The notes: generated by a model not told the origin, from the letters alone. DNA of 64,000 bases from Fibrobacter succinogenes (GCA_902768715.1 CACXMH010000012.1:1-64000); one strand, 5' to 3'; shown: positions 50,527 through 59,387, counted from the first letter of the stretch. Program-made: numbers and translations.

Positions 50527-51798
50527 ATGAAACAACTCGTCAAAAAGACCGAACTTGAAAACGGCATCACCATTCTCACCGACTACATGCCCCACGCCTA
50601 TTCCGTGGCCGTGGGCGCCTGGATTCCGCGAGGATCACGACACGAAGCCCCCGATGAATACGGTCTGAGCCACTTTTACGAGCACCTGGTATTCAAGGGT
50701 ACAAAGAACCGCAGCGCCCTTCAAATCGCCCAGGCCATCGAAGACAAGGGAGGGAACCTAGAAGCCTATACCACTAGGCAAGAGACCGGCTTTTATGCAC
50801 AGATCGAGCGGAGCCATTTGGCGCTTGCCGTCGATGTTATCGCCGACATGCTCATGAACCCCCGCATGGACAAAAGCGAGATGGAAAAGGAACGCCGGGT
50901 GATTATCGAAGAAATTCACAGTTACGACGACATTCCCGAGGAAATCGTAGGCGACATTTTCAACGCCATCCATTTCAGGGGTTCAGGAATCGCCCATTCC
51001 ATCACGGGAACCATCAAGCAGGTGAACGCTCTCACCCACAAACAGATGCTTAGGTACAAAAAGCAAGTGATTGACGAAATTCCCTTGTTGGTGTGCGCTT
51101 CGGGCAAGGTGGACCACGAAGAACTCGTAAGGCTTTGTGCAGAAAAATTCGCCTGTAAAAAAACATGCAGGCCGTTGCCAGCAGACACATACAAGGCCCA
51201 CAACAGCGTGAAAGTTGTACAAAAACAGGATATCGCCCAATCCAACTTGTTTTGGGGCTTGAGCTTTGACCGCAACCTGATGGACGAGCGGGGGCGTTGC
51301 GCCCTCTCCCTGTTCAATGTGGCCATGGGTGCAGGCATGGCCAGCCGTCTGTTCCAGAAAATTCGCGAGGACAAAGGACTGGCCTACTCTGTCTATTCTA
51401 CCGCCGACATCTATCGGGACTGCACCGACTGGGGAGTTTCTCTGGCGACGGAACCGCAACAGCTCCGGACCGCGCTGGACCTGAGCCTCGCCGAGACCCG
51501 CAACTTCTTGAAGCTCGGATTCAAGAAGGGAGAATTCGAGCGGACCAAGACGAACATTTTGGGCGGAATGTATCTAGGCGCCGACAGCCCTGAAAAACGT
51601 GTGGTCCGAACAGCAGAACAAATCCTGCATCTGGGAGAATTTCACTCCATGGAGGAAAGCGAGCGGATCATCAAGAATATGCCAGAAGACGAAGTCGTCG
51701 AGACGGTAAATAGTCTCTTCGACGCAGCGAAATTTTCTGCTGCCGTGATAGAGCCCAAGAGCAAAAAGAAAACTGTTCTTGACACGAATTTCTTTTAA
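50527..51798 (+). CDS. M16-family zinc metallopeptidase
   Basis: 423 residues of the pitrilysin/processing-peptidase family. The inverted zinc motif HFYEH is at residues 49-53, and a downstream EEIHSYDD supplies the third ligand Glu. The second, non-catalytic half includes LFNVAMGAGMASRLFQKIREDKGLAYSVYS, the conserved substrate-binding loop. No signal peptide, so it is cytosolic, resembling the YmxG/PqqL-type bacterial peptidases. It is preceded by a CCTAATACCTACCACCTATA repeat and followed by a terminator. Confidence 0.93.
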   Translation: MKQLVKKTELENGITILTDYMPHAYSVAVGAWIPRGSRHEAPDEYGLSHFYEHLVFKGTKNRSALQIAQAIEDKGGNLEAYTTRQETGFYAQIERSHLALAVDVIADMLMNPRMDKSEMEKERRVIIEEIHSYDDIPEEIVGDIFNAIHFRGSGIAHSITGTIKQVNALTHKQMLRYKKQVIDEIPLLVCASGKVDHEELVRLCAEKFACKKTCRPLPADTYKAHNSVKVVQKQDIAQSNLFWGLSFDRNLMDERGRCALSLFNVAMGAGMASRLFQKIREDKGLAYSVYSTADIYRDCTDWGVSLATEPQQLRTALDLSLAETRNFLKLGFKKGEFERTKTNILGGMYLGADSPEKRVVRTAEQILHLGEFHSMEESERIIKNMPEDEVVETVNSLFDAAKFSAAVIEPKSKKKTVLDTNFF

Positions 51799-51813
51799 AG
51801 GGAATTCAAGTGC

Positions 51814-51848
51814 AAAAAAAAGAACCAACAACGTTGGTTCCTTTTTTA
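51814..51848. terminator. Bidirectional terminator
   Basis: AAAAAAAGAACCAAC-AAC-GTTGGTTCCTTTTTT: a nine-base stem flanked by A and T runs, between the M16 gene (plus) and tRNA-Glu (minus). It suits both. Confidence 0.9.
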
Positions 51849-51921
51849 TACCCCCAAGCGGTTTCGAACCGCTGTTGCGGGAATGAAAATCCCGAGTCCT
51901 GGGCCACTAGACGATAGGGGC
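51849..51921 (-). tRNA. tRNA-Glu (anticodon UUC)
   Basis: 73 bases with 5' GCCCCTATCGTCTAGTGG. The acceptor GCCCCUA pairs with UGGGGGU (two wobble pairs). The anticodon stem CGGGA/UCCCG has loop UUUUCAU giving anticodon UUC, and the T-arm AGCGG-UUCGAAA-CCGCU is perfect. CCA is not encoded. A shared terminator follows at once. Confidence 0.95.
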
Positions 51922-51999
51922 ATTAAGTAAGGCCAAATATAGGAAACTTTATTTCTTTGTAAAGGGTGGGGGACTAATTTTTTTACATTTTCGACGAAG

Positions 52000-53568
52000 A
52001 TGTTGAAAAAGTGGCTCAAAAAATCCCTTTTGAAAGGCATTTTGCGGTTTATGCCGCTGGCCATTGCCTCTAGTGCCGCCGATGGCGCCCTGCTGTGGGG
52101 AATCCGCTCCTTCATGGATTTACTCTCCCAGGAATCCTCCTTTACCCTGGCGGAATGGGTGATTTTGATGGTCCTATTGACGGCACTCCGCCTTGTTTTT
52201 CTCTTCGCCAAGGTCCGGCAAAACGAGACCTGGATATTCTCCATCAGTTCCACCTTGCGGAGCTGGTTTATCCGAAAACTCCGAAACCTGTCCCCCCGAT
52301 TTTTCCACAATCAAAACAGCAACACCCAGACAGAAATGGCCTTTGACGCTATCCATACCATCCAAAGTAACGGAAACGTCTTTTTCCAGGCGACCCAGGC
52401 CATTTTGCAGCTTCTCGTTTTTATTCCTGTACTGCTCTATATCTCCTGGCCCCTGACCCTGTTCCTTTTCTTGATTATCGTGCCTCTGGTAGCACTTCTC
52501 CAGCGAAAAATCCACCGCATGGGCCCCGAAGAAGAATCCCTGCTGTTTGAAAAGTCCAAATTCCGGAACAACTTCGACATAACCCGGCGACTGTTCCGCT
52601 CCTGGAGCGCACCTCAAGAAAGGGCTACCCTTTCGGCTACACTCCAGGGCGACTCCCGAAACCTCAGCGAGCACACAAGGCGCTTTTCTATACGCAAGAA
52701 CGGCCTTTCCCTGGTAATGGAATCCGTTTCGGTGCTGTCCATGGTGTTCGTCCTCGCTTTCTGCGCCATCCTTATCGCACAGGGCTGGATGGACAGCAAG
52801 GGGCTCATCCTGTTCTGTTCCGCCGTACTCCTGAGCTATAAGCCCGTCAAGGAATGTTCCCGTGCCCTGCCGGAATTCCGCGCTCTGGCTAGCGCCTGCG
52901 CCTACCTTTTCAAGTTCGAGACTATCCCCGAAAAAACACCCGCACCGTCTGCCAGCGGAGACAATCTTACCGTTTGTCAGGGAGATTTTTCGTACAAAGG
53001 TCTTGACGGCGAAAGTTCCGAAACCCAGGTCTATCGAAACCTCAATCTCAGTTGGAACGCAAAAAAACCTGTGCTCCTGAAAGGGCAAAACGGTTCCGGC
53101 AAGACTACGCTGCTACGGCTCATCGCCCATCTGGAAGAATGGAGTCAAGGCGAAACGAGCCTCCCCGAAAGCGCAAGTCCCGACGGAATTTTCCTCATGT
53201 CCCAGGATTTGGAGCTCCCGCCAAAAAACATCCTGAAAAAGAGGCTGGAACGAGACCCTTCTCCCCTTTTGCGCGACTTCATAGAGGCCTCCCGAATCCA
53301 GAAGTTGCTTTCCAAGGAGTCCCTCTCCGGAGGAGAGCGGGCCAAGGTGGCCCTGCTGTGGGCGTTGGCCTCCCCTTCCAAGATTTTACTGCTGGACGAA
53401 CCTCTGGCAGGCATCGCCCTGAACGACCGTGCACCCATCCTGGGAAGGCTCCTGGAGGCCTGCGAAAAGCTGGGCAAGTGGCTCCTGATTTCTAGCCACG
53501 ACCGCCTTCCCGAAACCCTAGAAAACAAGTTCCTGCTGGTGGACCTGGACCATGAAAAGTCTCTATAG
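52000..53568 (+). CDS. ABC exporter-type half transporter (fused membrane and ATPase domains)
   Basis: 522 residues. The N-terminal membrane domain (about 1-290) has hydrophobic segments near 18-36, 53-70, 133-168 and 238-270. The ATPase domain has Walker A GQNGSGKTT, signature LSGGERAKVALLWAL, Walker B ILLLDEPLAG and H-loop SSHDR. The membrane part is not recognisable as MsbA or a lipid-A flippase and the Q-loop is weak. Its stop overlaps the next gene by 17 bases, starting a plus-strand operon that continues to waaA and ispH, so an envelope-lipid role is likely but unproven. Confidence 0.85.
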   Translation: MLKKWLKKSLLKGILRFMPLAIASSAADGALLWGIRSFMDLLSQESSFTLAEWVILMVLLTALRLVFLFAKVRQNETWIFSISSTLRSWFIRKLRNLSPRFFHNQNSNTQTEMAFDAIHTIQSNGNVFFQATQAILQLLVFIPVLLYISWPLTLFLFLIIVPLVALLQRKIHRMGPEEESLLFEKSKFRNNFDITRRLFRSWSAPQERATLSATLQGDSRNLSEHTRRFSIRKNGLSLVMESVSVLSMVFVLAFCAILIAQGWMDSKGLILFCSAVLLSYKPVKECSRALPEFRALASACAYLFKFETIPEKTPAPSASGDNLTVCQGDFSYKGLDGESSETQVYRNLNLSWNAKKPVLLKGQNGSGKTTLLRLIAHLEEWSQGETSLPESASPDGIFLMSQDLELPPKNILKKRLERDPSPLLRDFIEASRIQKLLSKESLSGGERAKVALLWALASPSKILLLDEPLAGIALNDRAPILGRLLEACEKLGKWLLISSHDRLPETLENKFLLVDLDHEKSL

Positions 53569-54118
53569 GTGGAGAGGTCTTATTCTGGGCGTGCTCGGTC
53601 TAGGACTCATCGTTACGCCCCCATCCCCGTTAAAATATGGGCCCACTATAGTAGCGGCAATCCTCCTTGCCGTAGGCATCCTGCTCCGGATTTTTGCAAG
53701 GCGCACCATCGGTGAACACACCCGCGGAAACACCCACGCCGCTCCCACCCTAGTCACCACCGGAGCCTACTCCCTGATGCGGCACCCGCTCTACATTTCC
53801 AACAGTTTCATCGCCAGCGCAGCCATCATTTTTCACCTTGGTTTTGACCTTTGGACCATTCCTTTTTTTGCCGCCCTTTTCGCCCTGGAATTCGCCCTAT
53901 CGAGGGCAGAAGACCAGTTCCTGAAAAACACCTTTCAAGAGAAATGGATAGAATGGAGTGCAAAAACCTGGGCGTTTTTTCCAAATCCACGAAATTTTGT
54001 GGCAACCGTGCAACCTAGAACTTTTTTCCAAACCCTACGGGCGGATTTTTCTACCTGGCTATGGGTCATTTTGTTAATTTTCCTGTTGTACAGTAGAAAA
54101 GTTTTCTTTGGAGCGTAG
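53552..54118 (+). CDS. ICMT/PEMT-like membrane methyltransferase
   Basis: 188 residues with four or five membrane helices. The motif block GAYSLMRHPLYISNSFIASA (about residues 69-88) and a later ALSRAEDQFLKNTFQEKW are hallmarks of the isoprenylcysteine-methyltransferase/phospholipid-methyltransferase superfamily, with the SAM-binding RHPLY and the EE/ED pair. It overlaps the ABC gene upstream and abuts waaA. Its substrate could be a lipid or isoprenoid; it cannot be read from the sequence. Confidence 0.8.
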   Translation: MKSLYRWRGLILGVLGLGLIVTPPSPLKYGPTIVAAILLAVGILLRIFARRTIGEHTRGNTHAAPTLVTTGAYSLMRHPLYISNSFIASAAIIFHLGFDLWTIPFFAALFALEFALSRAEDQFLKNTFQEKWIEWSAKTWAFFPNPRNFVATVQPRTFFQTLRADFSTWLWVILLIFLLYSRKVFFGA

Positions 54119-55306
54119 ATGTTCAACGCATTCAGCATAGTCCGCGAAGTGGCAGGAATTGTGGCTGGCGCCACCGCAAAGGTCCCTGCCATCGAAAACC
54201 GGTTCCATATTTCAGAAAGGCTGGACGGCGACTGGCCCGAAGGCCCGTTCCTCTGGCTGCATGGGGCAAGCCTCGGCGAATGCCGGATGCTCCTCTCCCT
54301 CGCCGGATTCCTGCAGCAGGACCTGCCCGACTGCCCGAAAATTCTCATCACGACGCAGAAGCCGGAAGTTGTCCAATTTCTGAAGAACTCGGGCAAGGAT
54401 ATCGAAGCCGCCCTGGCTCCCGCAGACACACCCACCTCCCTGGCGAAGTTCATCTCCAAGGTAAAGCCCATCGGTCTTGTCCTGGGAGAAAACGAACTCT
54501 GGCCGGGCTACCTATCCGCCATGGGTCGGCTTTCACTGAAGCCTTCCGTAGCCATCGTTTCCGGCAGGTTCCACAGGGCACTGCCCTTCCTGGATTACAG
54601 TTCCGTAGGGTTTGCCGCCATGCAGACCGGCGCCGATTCAAACCGAATCCAGTCGGCCTTCGACGGAACCTGTTCTGCAAAAGCCTTTATCGGTGGCGAC
54701 TGGAAACTGCTCTCCTGGGCCAAGTCCGGCAAAGAAGTCACCGCCCCCGAGAACCCCACCGTAGATACGGCATTCCTGTCCTTGCACTTTGCCGAATGGG
54801 CAAGCCTCAGCCGCATGATTCTTTCTTCCATCAAGCACCAGGAATCCGTAGTGCTTGTTCCCCGCAGGCTCGAAGAGGTGGAAACCTTCCGCAAGGCCCT
54901 GCTGGAACAGGAACTGATTGTAACGGAGTGGCCTCTGGTTCAGAAGGGCGCCGTCGCCCTGGTCACCAAATTCGGACTTGTCCCGGAAATCTTGAAGATG
55001 TCAAAGTCTGCCGTAGTGGGAGGCTCCTTCAGCCTGACCCTCGGAGTCCACGACTTCTGGGAACCTCTCCAGAACGGCGTAGCCACCTGCGTCGGTCCCT
55101 ACTCCAGAGGACAGAGGGAAACCGTCTGCACCCTAGTCCGCGAAGGTGTGTTGACACAGCTCCAGACCACCGCAGGCTTTGCCGACCGGAACAAGGCCGA
55201 CATCCGGATGGTCAAGTCCTTCCTGGAACGGGAACGGCTGAAAATTACGGAATCATACCAGCAACTTGTAGAATTTTTGAAAGACCTGCTTAAAGCACAA
55301 GGCTAA
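54119..55306 (+). CDS. waaA: 3-deoxy-D-manno-octulosonic acid (Kdo) transferase
   Basis: GT-B glycosyltransferase that adds Kdo to the lipid A precursor. 395 residues; it begins one base after the previous stop. Family landmarks: WLHGASLGECRML (about residue 41), ILITTQKPE, PIGLVLGENELWPGYL (the E-x-ELWP block), AIVSGRFH, and VVGGSFSLTLGVHDFWEPLQNG. It supports a lipopolysaccharide-bearing outer membrane. It lacks a typical N-terminal membrane anchor, so peripheral attachment is expected. Confidence 0.92.
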   Translation: MFNAFSIVREVAGIVAGATAKVPAIENRFHISERLDGDWPEGPFLWLHGASLGECRMLLSLAGFLQQDLPDCPKILITTQKPEVVQFLKNSGKDIEAALAPADTPTSLAKFISKVKPIGLVLGENELWPGYLSAMGRLSLKPSVAIVSGRFHRALPFLDYSSVGFAAMQTGADSNRIQSAFDGTCSAKAFIGGDWKLLSWAKSGKEVTAPENPTVDTAFLSLHFAEWASLSRMILSSIKHQESVVLVPRRLEEVETFRKALLEQELIVTEWPLVQKGAVALVTKFGLVPEILKMSKSAVVGGSFSLTLGVHDFWEPLQNGVATCVGPYSRGQRETVCTLVREGVLTQLQTTAGFADRNKADIRMVKSFLERERLKITESYQQLVEFLKDLLKAQG

Positions 55307-55310
55307 AAAC

Positions 55311-56255
55311 ATGAAGAAACTGATTCTTGCCACCCCTCGCGGATTCTGCGCCGGTGTTGACCGGGCCATCCACGTGGTAGAAAAGGCCCTGAAAAAATTC
55401 GGCTCCCCTATTTACGTGCGCCACGAGATAGTCCACAACCGCTACGTGGTAGAAACCCTGAAATCCAAAGGCGTCATCTTCGTTGATGAAGTGGACGAGG
55501 TTCCCGAAGGTTCCGTGGCCATCTTTTCGGCCCACGGAGTGGCGGACCACATCTACCAGGACGCCGAAGCAAAGCATCTGCAAGTAGTGGATGCCACCTG
55601 CCCCCTAGTCCGCAAGGTCCATTTCAGCGCCAAGCGCCATTTTAACGCCGGGCGCCACATTATCCTGATCGGGCATGCCGGACACGCCGAGGTGGAAGGC
55701 ACCCTGGGGCAGCTCCCTGAAGGAGCCATCACCCTCATCCGAAACGAAGAAGACATCGAAAAACTCTCTTTCCAGGACGGCAAGGAAATCGCCTACATCA
55801 CCCAGACCACCCTCTCCGTAGCCGAGACCCGCAAGATTATCGCCAAGCTGAAGGAAAAATTCCCGAACATCATCGGGCCTGAAGCCGGAGACCTTTGCTA
55901 CGCCACCGGAAACCGTCAGGCCGCCGTTTTGGACCTGTGCTCCCAGGTGGATCTGCTCCTGGTGGTAGGGGCAAAGAATTCCTCCAATTCTTCCCGCCTT
56001 ATGGAACTGGGGCTGGAACAGGGCATCAAGAGCCACCTGATCGAGTCCGTCCACGACCTGGATCCGGAATGGTTCCAGGGGGTGGAGACCGTGGGGCTTT
56101 CCAGCGGTGCCAGTGCTCCCGAAATCCTGGTCCAGGAGGTTGTGGACTGGATAAAGGCGAAATATACCCCCGTAGAGGTGGAAAATTTCGTCAAATTGGT
56201 GGAATCTACCAAATTTAACCTACCAAAGGAACTTCAAGACACTCCCCAGTCTTGA
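55311..56255 (+). CDS. ispH: 4-hydroxy-3-methylbut-2-enyl diphosphate reductase
   Basis: Iron-sulfur enzyme for the last step of the MEP isoprenoid pathway, giving IPP and DMAPP. 314 residues with the three cluster Cys at 13 (PRGFCAGVDRAI), 97 (VDATCPLV) and 196 (GDLCYATGNRQ). AHGV, THxH-type GHAGHAEVEG, TQTTLS and SSNSSRL are conserved. Four bases after waaA, so in the same operon; it feeds undecaprenyl carriers and the quinone side chain. Confidence 0.97.
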   Translation: MKKLILATPRGFCAGVDRAIHVVEKALKKFGSPIYVRHEIVHNRYVVETLKSKGVIFVDEVDEVPEGSVAIFSAHGVADHIYQDAEAKHLQVVDATCPLVRKVHFSAKRHFNAGRHIILIGHAGHAEVEGTLGQLPEGAITLIRNEEDIEKLSFQDGKEIAYITQTTLSVAETRKIIAKLKEKFPNIIGPEAGDLCYATGNRQAAVLDLCSQVDLLLVVGAKNSSNSSRLMELGLEQGIKSHLIESVHDLDPEWFQGVETVGLSSGASAPEILVQEVVDWIKAKYTPVEVENFVKLVESTKFNLPKELQDTPQS

Positions 56256-56311
56256 CAATTCACCCACATTTAACTAAAATTGGTGTCCGTAAAAAACAAC
56301 GGAGTTTTATT

Positions 56312-56533
56312 ATGAGCCGTATTTGTGAAGTCACCGGAAAAGCCGGCCTCGTGGGCAACATGGTTTCCCACTCCAACCGTAAGAAGTTGATGAAGCAGCT
56401 TCCCAACCTCCAGAAGAAGCGCTTCTATATCCCCGAAGAAGATCGTTGGGTTACCCTCCGCGTGAGCGCTGCCGGTCTCCGCACTATCAGCAAGTGCGGT
56501 ATCCAGGCTGTCGCCCAGGAACTCGGCATCTAA
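56312..56533 (+). CDS. rpmB: 50S ribosomal protein L28
   Basis: The start is the internal ATG 56312, preceded by GGAG and giving MSRICEVTGKAGLVGNMVSHS, the standard opening. The open frame extends 20 codons upstream without sense. 73 residues, with RFYIPEEDRWVTLRVSAAGLRTI. Basic N-terminal half. The single Cys5 lacks the other Cys of Zn-binding L28 forms. A terminator follows. Confidence 0.97.
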   Translation: MSRICEVTGKAGLVGNMVSHSNRKKLMKQLPNLQKKRFYIPEEDRWVTLRVSAAGLRTISKCGIQAVAQELGI

Positions 56534-56552
56534 TTCTCGCCAAACAAAACTG

Positions 56553-56586
56553 AAAAGCCGCCAAAGTCCTCTTTGGCGGTGTTTTG
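56553..56586 (+). terminator. Terminator after rpmB
   Basis: AAAAGCCGCCAAAG-TCCT-CTTTGGCGGTGTTTT: a nine- to ten-base stem followed by a short T-rich stretch. Confidence 0.85.
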
Positions 56587-56596
56587 TGTATCTATC

Positions 56597-56697
56597 TAGG
56601 TTTTAGGTTTTAGGTTGTAGGTAGTAGGTATTAGGGCAGAATTGGCAAGACAGATTCTTCGCCCCTAAAACCTAAGACCTAACACCTACAACCTATT
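56597..56697. repeat. TAGGTTTT/CCTAAAACC inverted array
   Basis: Left arm TAGGTTTTAGGTTTTAGGTT plus GTAGGTAGTAGGTATTAGGG; right arm CCCCTAAAACCTAAGACCTA plus ACACCTACAACCTA. The arms are imperfectly complementary over about 35 bases, with a ~30-base unique centre. The right arm ends at the stop of the DnaQ-like gene. Confidence 0.75.
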
Positions 56698-57340
56698 TAT
56701 TGATAAACTGCGGAGTGCCCTTGTACTTGGCCATATTGGCCATGATGTTCCCCAGCTCCCAGTCCTTTTCCTTGAACCGGCGGCGGAGGATGGCCACAAA
56801 AACTTCCATGAGCATCTCGCAGTCATAGACGGCGCGGTGCATCTTTTCGGAATCGATACTCATGGCTATCTCGTTACGGCGCTTGAACAGGTTCGCCATG
56901 TAACCCAGCTTGTGGTTTTCCAGTTCAGGCAGAATTGTCCTTGAAACAACAAGACTGTCAATCACCGGATTCCCCGGCACCAACTGGGGATTCTTGGCGT
57001 ATGCCACCCGCAAAAAACTGGCATCGAAGTTTGCGTTGTGGGCAATCAATATAGAACCCTGACCACAGAAAGCCGTAAAACCCTTGAGGCACTCGCCTAC
57101 AGGAGGCGCGTTCTCCACATCCTTGTCGTAGATGTGGTTCACGTTGGAAGCCTCGGCGGGAATCAGCATATTGGGCTTTACGAAGGTTTCAAACTCGGAA
57201 AGCAGTTTGGGCACAACCTTGCCGTTCTTGGTTTCCACCGTAAATTTCACGGCACCGATTTCAATGATTTCGTCTTTTTTATTGTCAAGGCCAGTCGTTT
57301 CCAGGTCAAAGGCCACGAATTTTGGAGCTAAAGCAATCAC
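56693..57340 (-). CDS. DnaQ-like 3'-5' exonuclease (Pol III epsilon family)
   Basis: DEDDh exonuclease of about 215 residues: Exo I VAFDLETTGLD, Exo II LIAHNANFDASFLRVAY, Exo III HRAVYDCEMLMEVF. Proofreading or small-RNA/DNA trimming is its general role. GTG at 57340 is chosen as start because GGAAG lies 9 bases upstream and it overlaps the previous stop as GTGA; a TTG nine codons earlier is the alternative. The protein lacks the C-terminal polymerase-binding tail of true E. coli epsilon, so it may be a stand-alone nuclease. Confidence 0.88.
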   Translation of the reverse strand: MIALAPKFVAFDLETTGLDNKKDEIIEIGAVKFTVETKNGKVVPKLLSEFETFVKPNMLIPAEASNVNHIYDKDVENAPPVGECLKGFTAFCGQGSILIAHNANFDASFLRVAYAKNPQLVPGNPVIDSLVVSRTILPELENHKLGYMANLFKRRNEIAMSIDSEKMHRAVYDCEMLMEVFVAILRRRFKEKDWELGNIMANMAKYKGTPQFINK

Positions 57341-57870
57341 GATACATCTTCCTTTTGTTTTTGACAAAAATACTTAATTCTCACGACAATTGTTGACATA
57401 GGAAAGGGAATTATAAACCGGTCCCAAGTATGCAAGGTGAAATGTCTGCCGTACTGCACCTGGATTTCCCAAAGCGGGCGTCCCGATTTCCTTGACAGCC
57501 AAAGGGATCCAGGTTTCACAATCCCTGCAGGGCCATGCGGGCCGTCCAGGGCCATGCCTGCAAACTGTCCCGACTTTAAAGATTCCAGCAGATGCCGCAC
57601 GTTGAGGGCCCCGTGGCTGTCGGACCCCCTTGTGACAATATACCCTAGTCGTTTGGCGGTAGCACTAAAAAAATCCCCATCCTTGGACTGGGAAACAAAG
57701 GCGTGGACTCCCATGTCCTTGAAGGTAGCGCAGCTGGCAAGCAAATCCCTGTGCCAAGTTCCAAGAATACCCGGACCAAACTCCTCGGGGGTCTCCAGGC
57801 GAACCCTGAGGCTCCTTAGCCAAAGGCTCACCAGAAAAGAGGCCATTTTCGCCCTGAAACCGTCAAACAT
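57337..57870 (-). CDS. DUF374-type lysophospholipid acyltransferase-like protein
   Basis: 177 residues. GTWHRDLLASC gives the H-x-x-D-like site of the family, followed by FVSQSKDGDFFSATAKRLGYIVTRGSDSHGALNVRHLLESL and MALDGPHGPAGIVKPGSLWLSRKSG. This matches the DUF374/LPLAT group that acylates lipid-A-type or phospholipid precursors. One membrane segment near the N-terminus. With waaA and lnt in the same region it is likely part of envelope lipid assembly. It overlaps the exonuclease gene by four bases. Confidence 0.85.
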   Translation of the reverse strand: MFDGFRAKMASFLVSLWLRSLRVRLETPEEFGPGILGTWHRDLLASCATFKDMGVHAFVSQSKDGDFFSATAKRLGYIVTRGSDSHGALNVRHLLESLKSGQFAGMALDGPHGPAGIVKPGSLWLSRKSGRPLWEIQVQYGRHFTLHTWDRFIIPFPMSTIVVRIKYFCQKQKEDVS

Positions 57871-57903
57871 GGCCTAAAAATTAGTTTTTTTAGCCTTTTG
57901 CCC

Positions 57904-57932
57904 TTGGAAAACGGGTTTTCATTACCTATATT
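57904..57932 (+). promoter_or_regulatory. Promoter of tRNA-Cys
   Basis: TTGGAA (-35) and TATATT (-10) separated by 17 bases, ending 12 bases before the tRNA. Good match to the housekeeping consensus. Confidence 0.6.
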
Positions 57933-57944
57933 AAGCCTCACATT

Positions 57945-58017
57945 GGCGACGTACCCAAGTTGGTAAGGGGCGGCTCTGCAAAAGCCTTATTCATCAGTTC
58001 GAGTCTGATCGTTGCCT
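57945..58017 (+). tRNA. tRNA-Cys (anticodon GCA)
   Basis: 73 bases beginning GGCGACGTACCCAAGTTGG. The acceptor GGCGACG pairs with CGUUGCC (one wobble). The anticodon loop CUGCAAA gives GCA. The T-arm AUCAG-UUCGAGU-CUGAU is perfect. The discriminator is U73, the known Cys identity base. CCA is not encoded. Confidence 0.95.
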
Positions 58018-58021
58018 CTCG

Positions 58022-58049
58022 AGACCTCCGCAAGGGGGTCTTTTTTTTG
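58022..58049 (+). terminator. Terminator after tRNA-Cys
   Basis: GAGACCTCC-GCAA-GGGGGTC stem followed by eight T. Confidence 0.9.
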
Positions 58050-58199
58050 TGGTCTCGTCAAAATCATTTCTTTTTTACGTTGTCAAGGGTGTTTTTTGTC
58101 TTTTTTTCGCAAAATTTTTCAAAATTCCAAAAAAAAGTTGAAAAAAATGCTTGTCAAGACCTAGAAAAAAAATTTTTTTAGGACTATTTTTGAGTTCAA

Positions 58200-58862
58200 A
58201 TGTTACGATTCACTCAAGATATCCTTCTGGCACTGCGTTCCATCGCCAACGAAGAAGAATCTCACGAAATGTCCAAAAAGGCCCGTGAGCAATTCGACTT
58301 CCTCGGAGTGAAACTGGTTCCCCGTCGGGAAGTGACATACCCCATATTCGACAAGAACCCTCCCAAGAACGATGCGGAGCTGGTGAGCCGGATTGAGGAC
58401 ATGTGGGCTCAGCCCTATCGGGAAATTCAGTACGCCGCCTGCGACTACCTGTTCAGGCACAAGGGCATGCTGGGAGGACAGCACCTCAACTTTTTAAAGA
58501 AACTGATTAAGACCCGTGCCTGGAAAGACACGGTGGACACTATCGCCGCCTGCATCCTGGGGGACCTGGCCCTGCGCTTGCCTGCGCTCCATGCCAAGAT
58601 AGCCTCCTGGATTCGGGACCCGAACATCTGGGTTCGCCGTAGCGCCATCATCTTCCAGATCCAGTACAAGGACCGCACCGACTGGCCACTGCTCCGACAG
58701 TTCTGCCTTACCTGCGCCAAGGATGACGAATACTACATCCGTAACGGCATCGGCAAGGCGTTGTCCGAATACGCCAGGATAAACCCCACCGAAGTGCGCC
58801 GCTTTGTACAAGACAACAGTTTCGCCGAACAGACCACCCAAGAAATCTTGCGGATGATTTAA
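58200..58862 (+). CDS. AlkD-like DNA alkylation repair protein
   Basis: 220 residues of HEAT-like alpha-helical repeats. Family signs in order: MSKKAREQFDFLGVKLVPRR (like the AlkD substrate-channel opening), WAQPYREIQYAACDYL, LIKTRAWKDTVDTIAACILG, WIRDPNIWVRRSAIIFQIQYKDRTDW and YYIRNGIGKALSEYARINPTEVRRFV. AlkD removes bulky or cationic alkyl-purines without base flipping, using Trp and Asp residues. The Trp/Asp pair (WKDTVD) is present. The 182 bases upstream are AT-rich, with T-runs, and hold only the tRNA terminator. Confidence 0.85.
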   Translation: MLRFTQDILLALRSIANEEESHEMSKKAREQFDFLGVKLVPRREVTYPIFDKNPPKNDAELVSRIEDMWAQPYREIQYAACDYLFRHKGMLGGQHLNFLKKLIKTRAWKDTVDTIAACILGDLALRLPALHAKIASWIRDPNIWVRRSAIIFQIQYKDRTDWPLLRQFCLTCAKDDEYYIRNGIGKALSEYARINPTEVRRFVQDNSFAEQTTQEILRMI

Positions 58863-58964
58863 AAATTGCCAAAAAAGCGTTGACGGGAAGCACAAGTTTC
58901 CGTCAAACGCCTTTTTTCGCCAAATCCGGTTCTTTTTTCGGAGAATTCATTTTATATTGTAGGT

Positions 58965-59387
58965 ATGGAATTCAAGATTCCACACATTTTTGCCGTTTTA
59001 TTTGTGGCATCGGCTCTCTGGGCTCAGGACTTGTCCAAGCCCGTAAGCGACGTGCAGATTTTCCGCCCCGAGAAGCGGGAATCCAACATCCAGCTGGTGG
59101 ATTCCAGCAAGGCCAACACGGTACTTCTCAACGTGGACATCTTCGGTAGCCTGGATGTAGGGTCTTACTATATCTTGTGGGACATGGTGGACCTTTCCGA
59201 AGACATCAAGAAGATGATGACCACCAGGGATTTCGCACGTGACGAATTCTTTATGCAGAACATCGACCGTGAGCAGTTCGAACAGGAACGCATATTGCAG
59301 TTGTTCGAAGACCGCAAGCGGGAGTTCTTCGCCATCTTCCCCGAAGAAGCCCTGAAGGAATTGCAAGAGCAGCAAAATGAGGAGTGA
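58965..59387 (+). CDS. Secreted or periplasmic hypothetical protein
   Basis: 140 residues with a signal peptide (FAVLFVASALWAQ). The mature part is acidic, with a predicted beta-strand (NTVLLNVDIFGSLDVGSYYILW) and a long charged helix at the C-terminus (DREQFEQERILQLFEDRKREFFAIFPEEALKELQEQQNEE). No family recognised. The start of the next gene lies a few tens of bases past its end, in a TTCGGAATTCGGA-type repeat. Confidence 0.65.
   Translation: MEFKIPHIFAVLFVASALWAQDLSKPVSDVQIFRPEKRESNIQLVDSSKANTVLLNVDIFGSLDVGSYYILWDMVDLSEDIKKMMTTRDFARDEFFMQNIDREQFEQERILQLFEDRKREFFAIFPEEALKELQEQQNEE

Noticed and set aside
58018-58199. Extra small RNA or gene after tRNA-Cys
   Set aside because: Only A/T runs and two TTGTCA strings without a matching -10 at a proper distance; no structure beyond the tRNA terminator.
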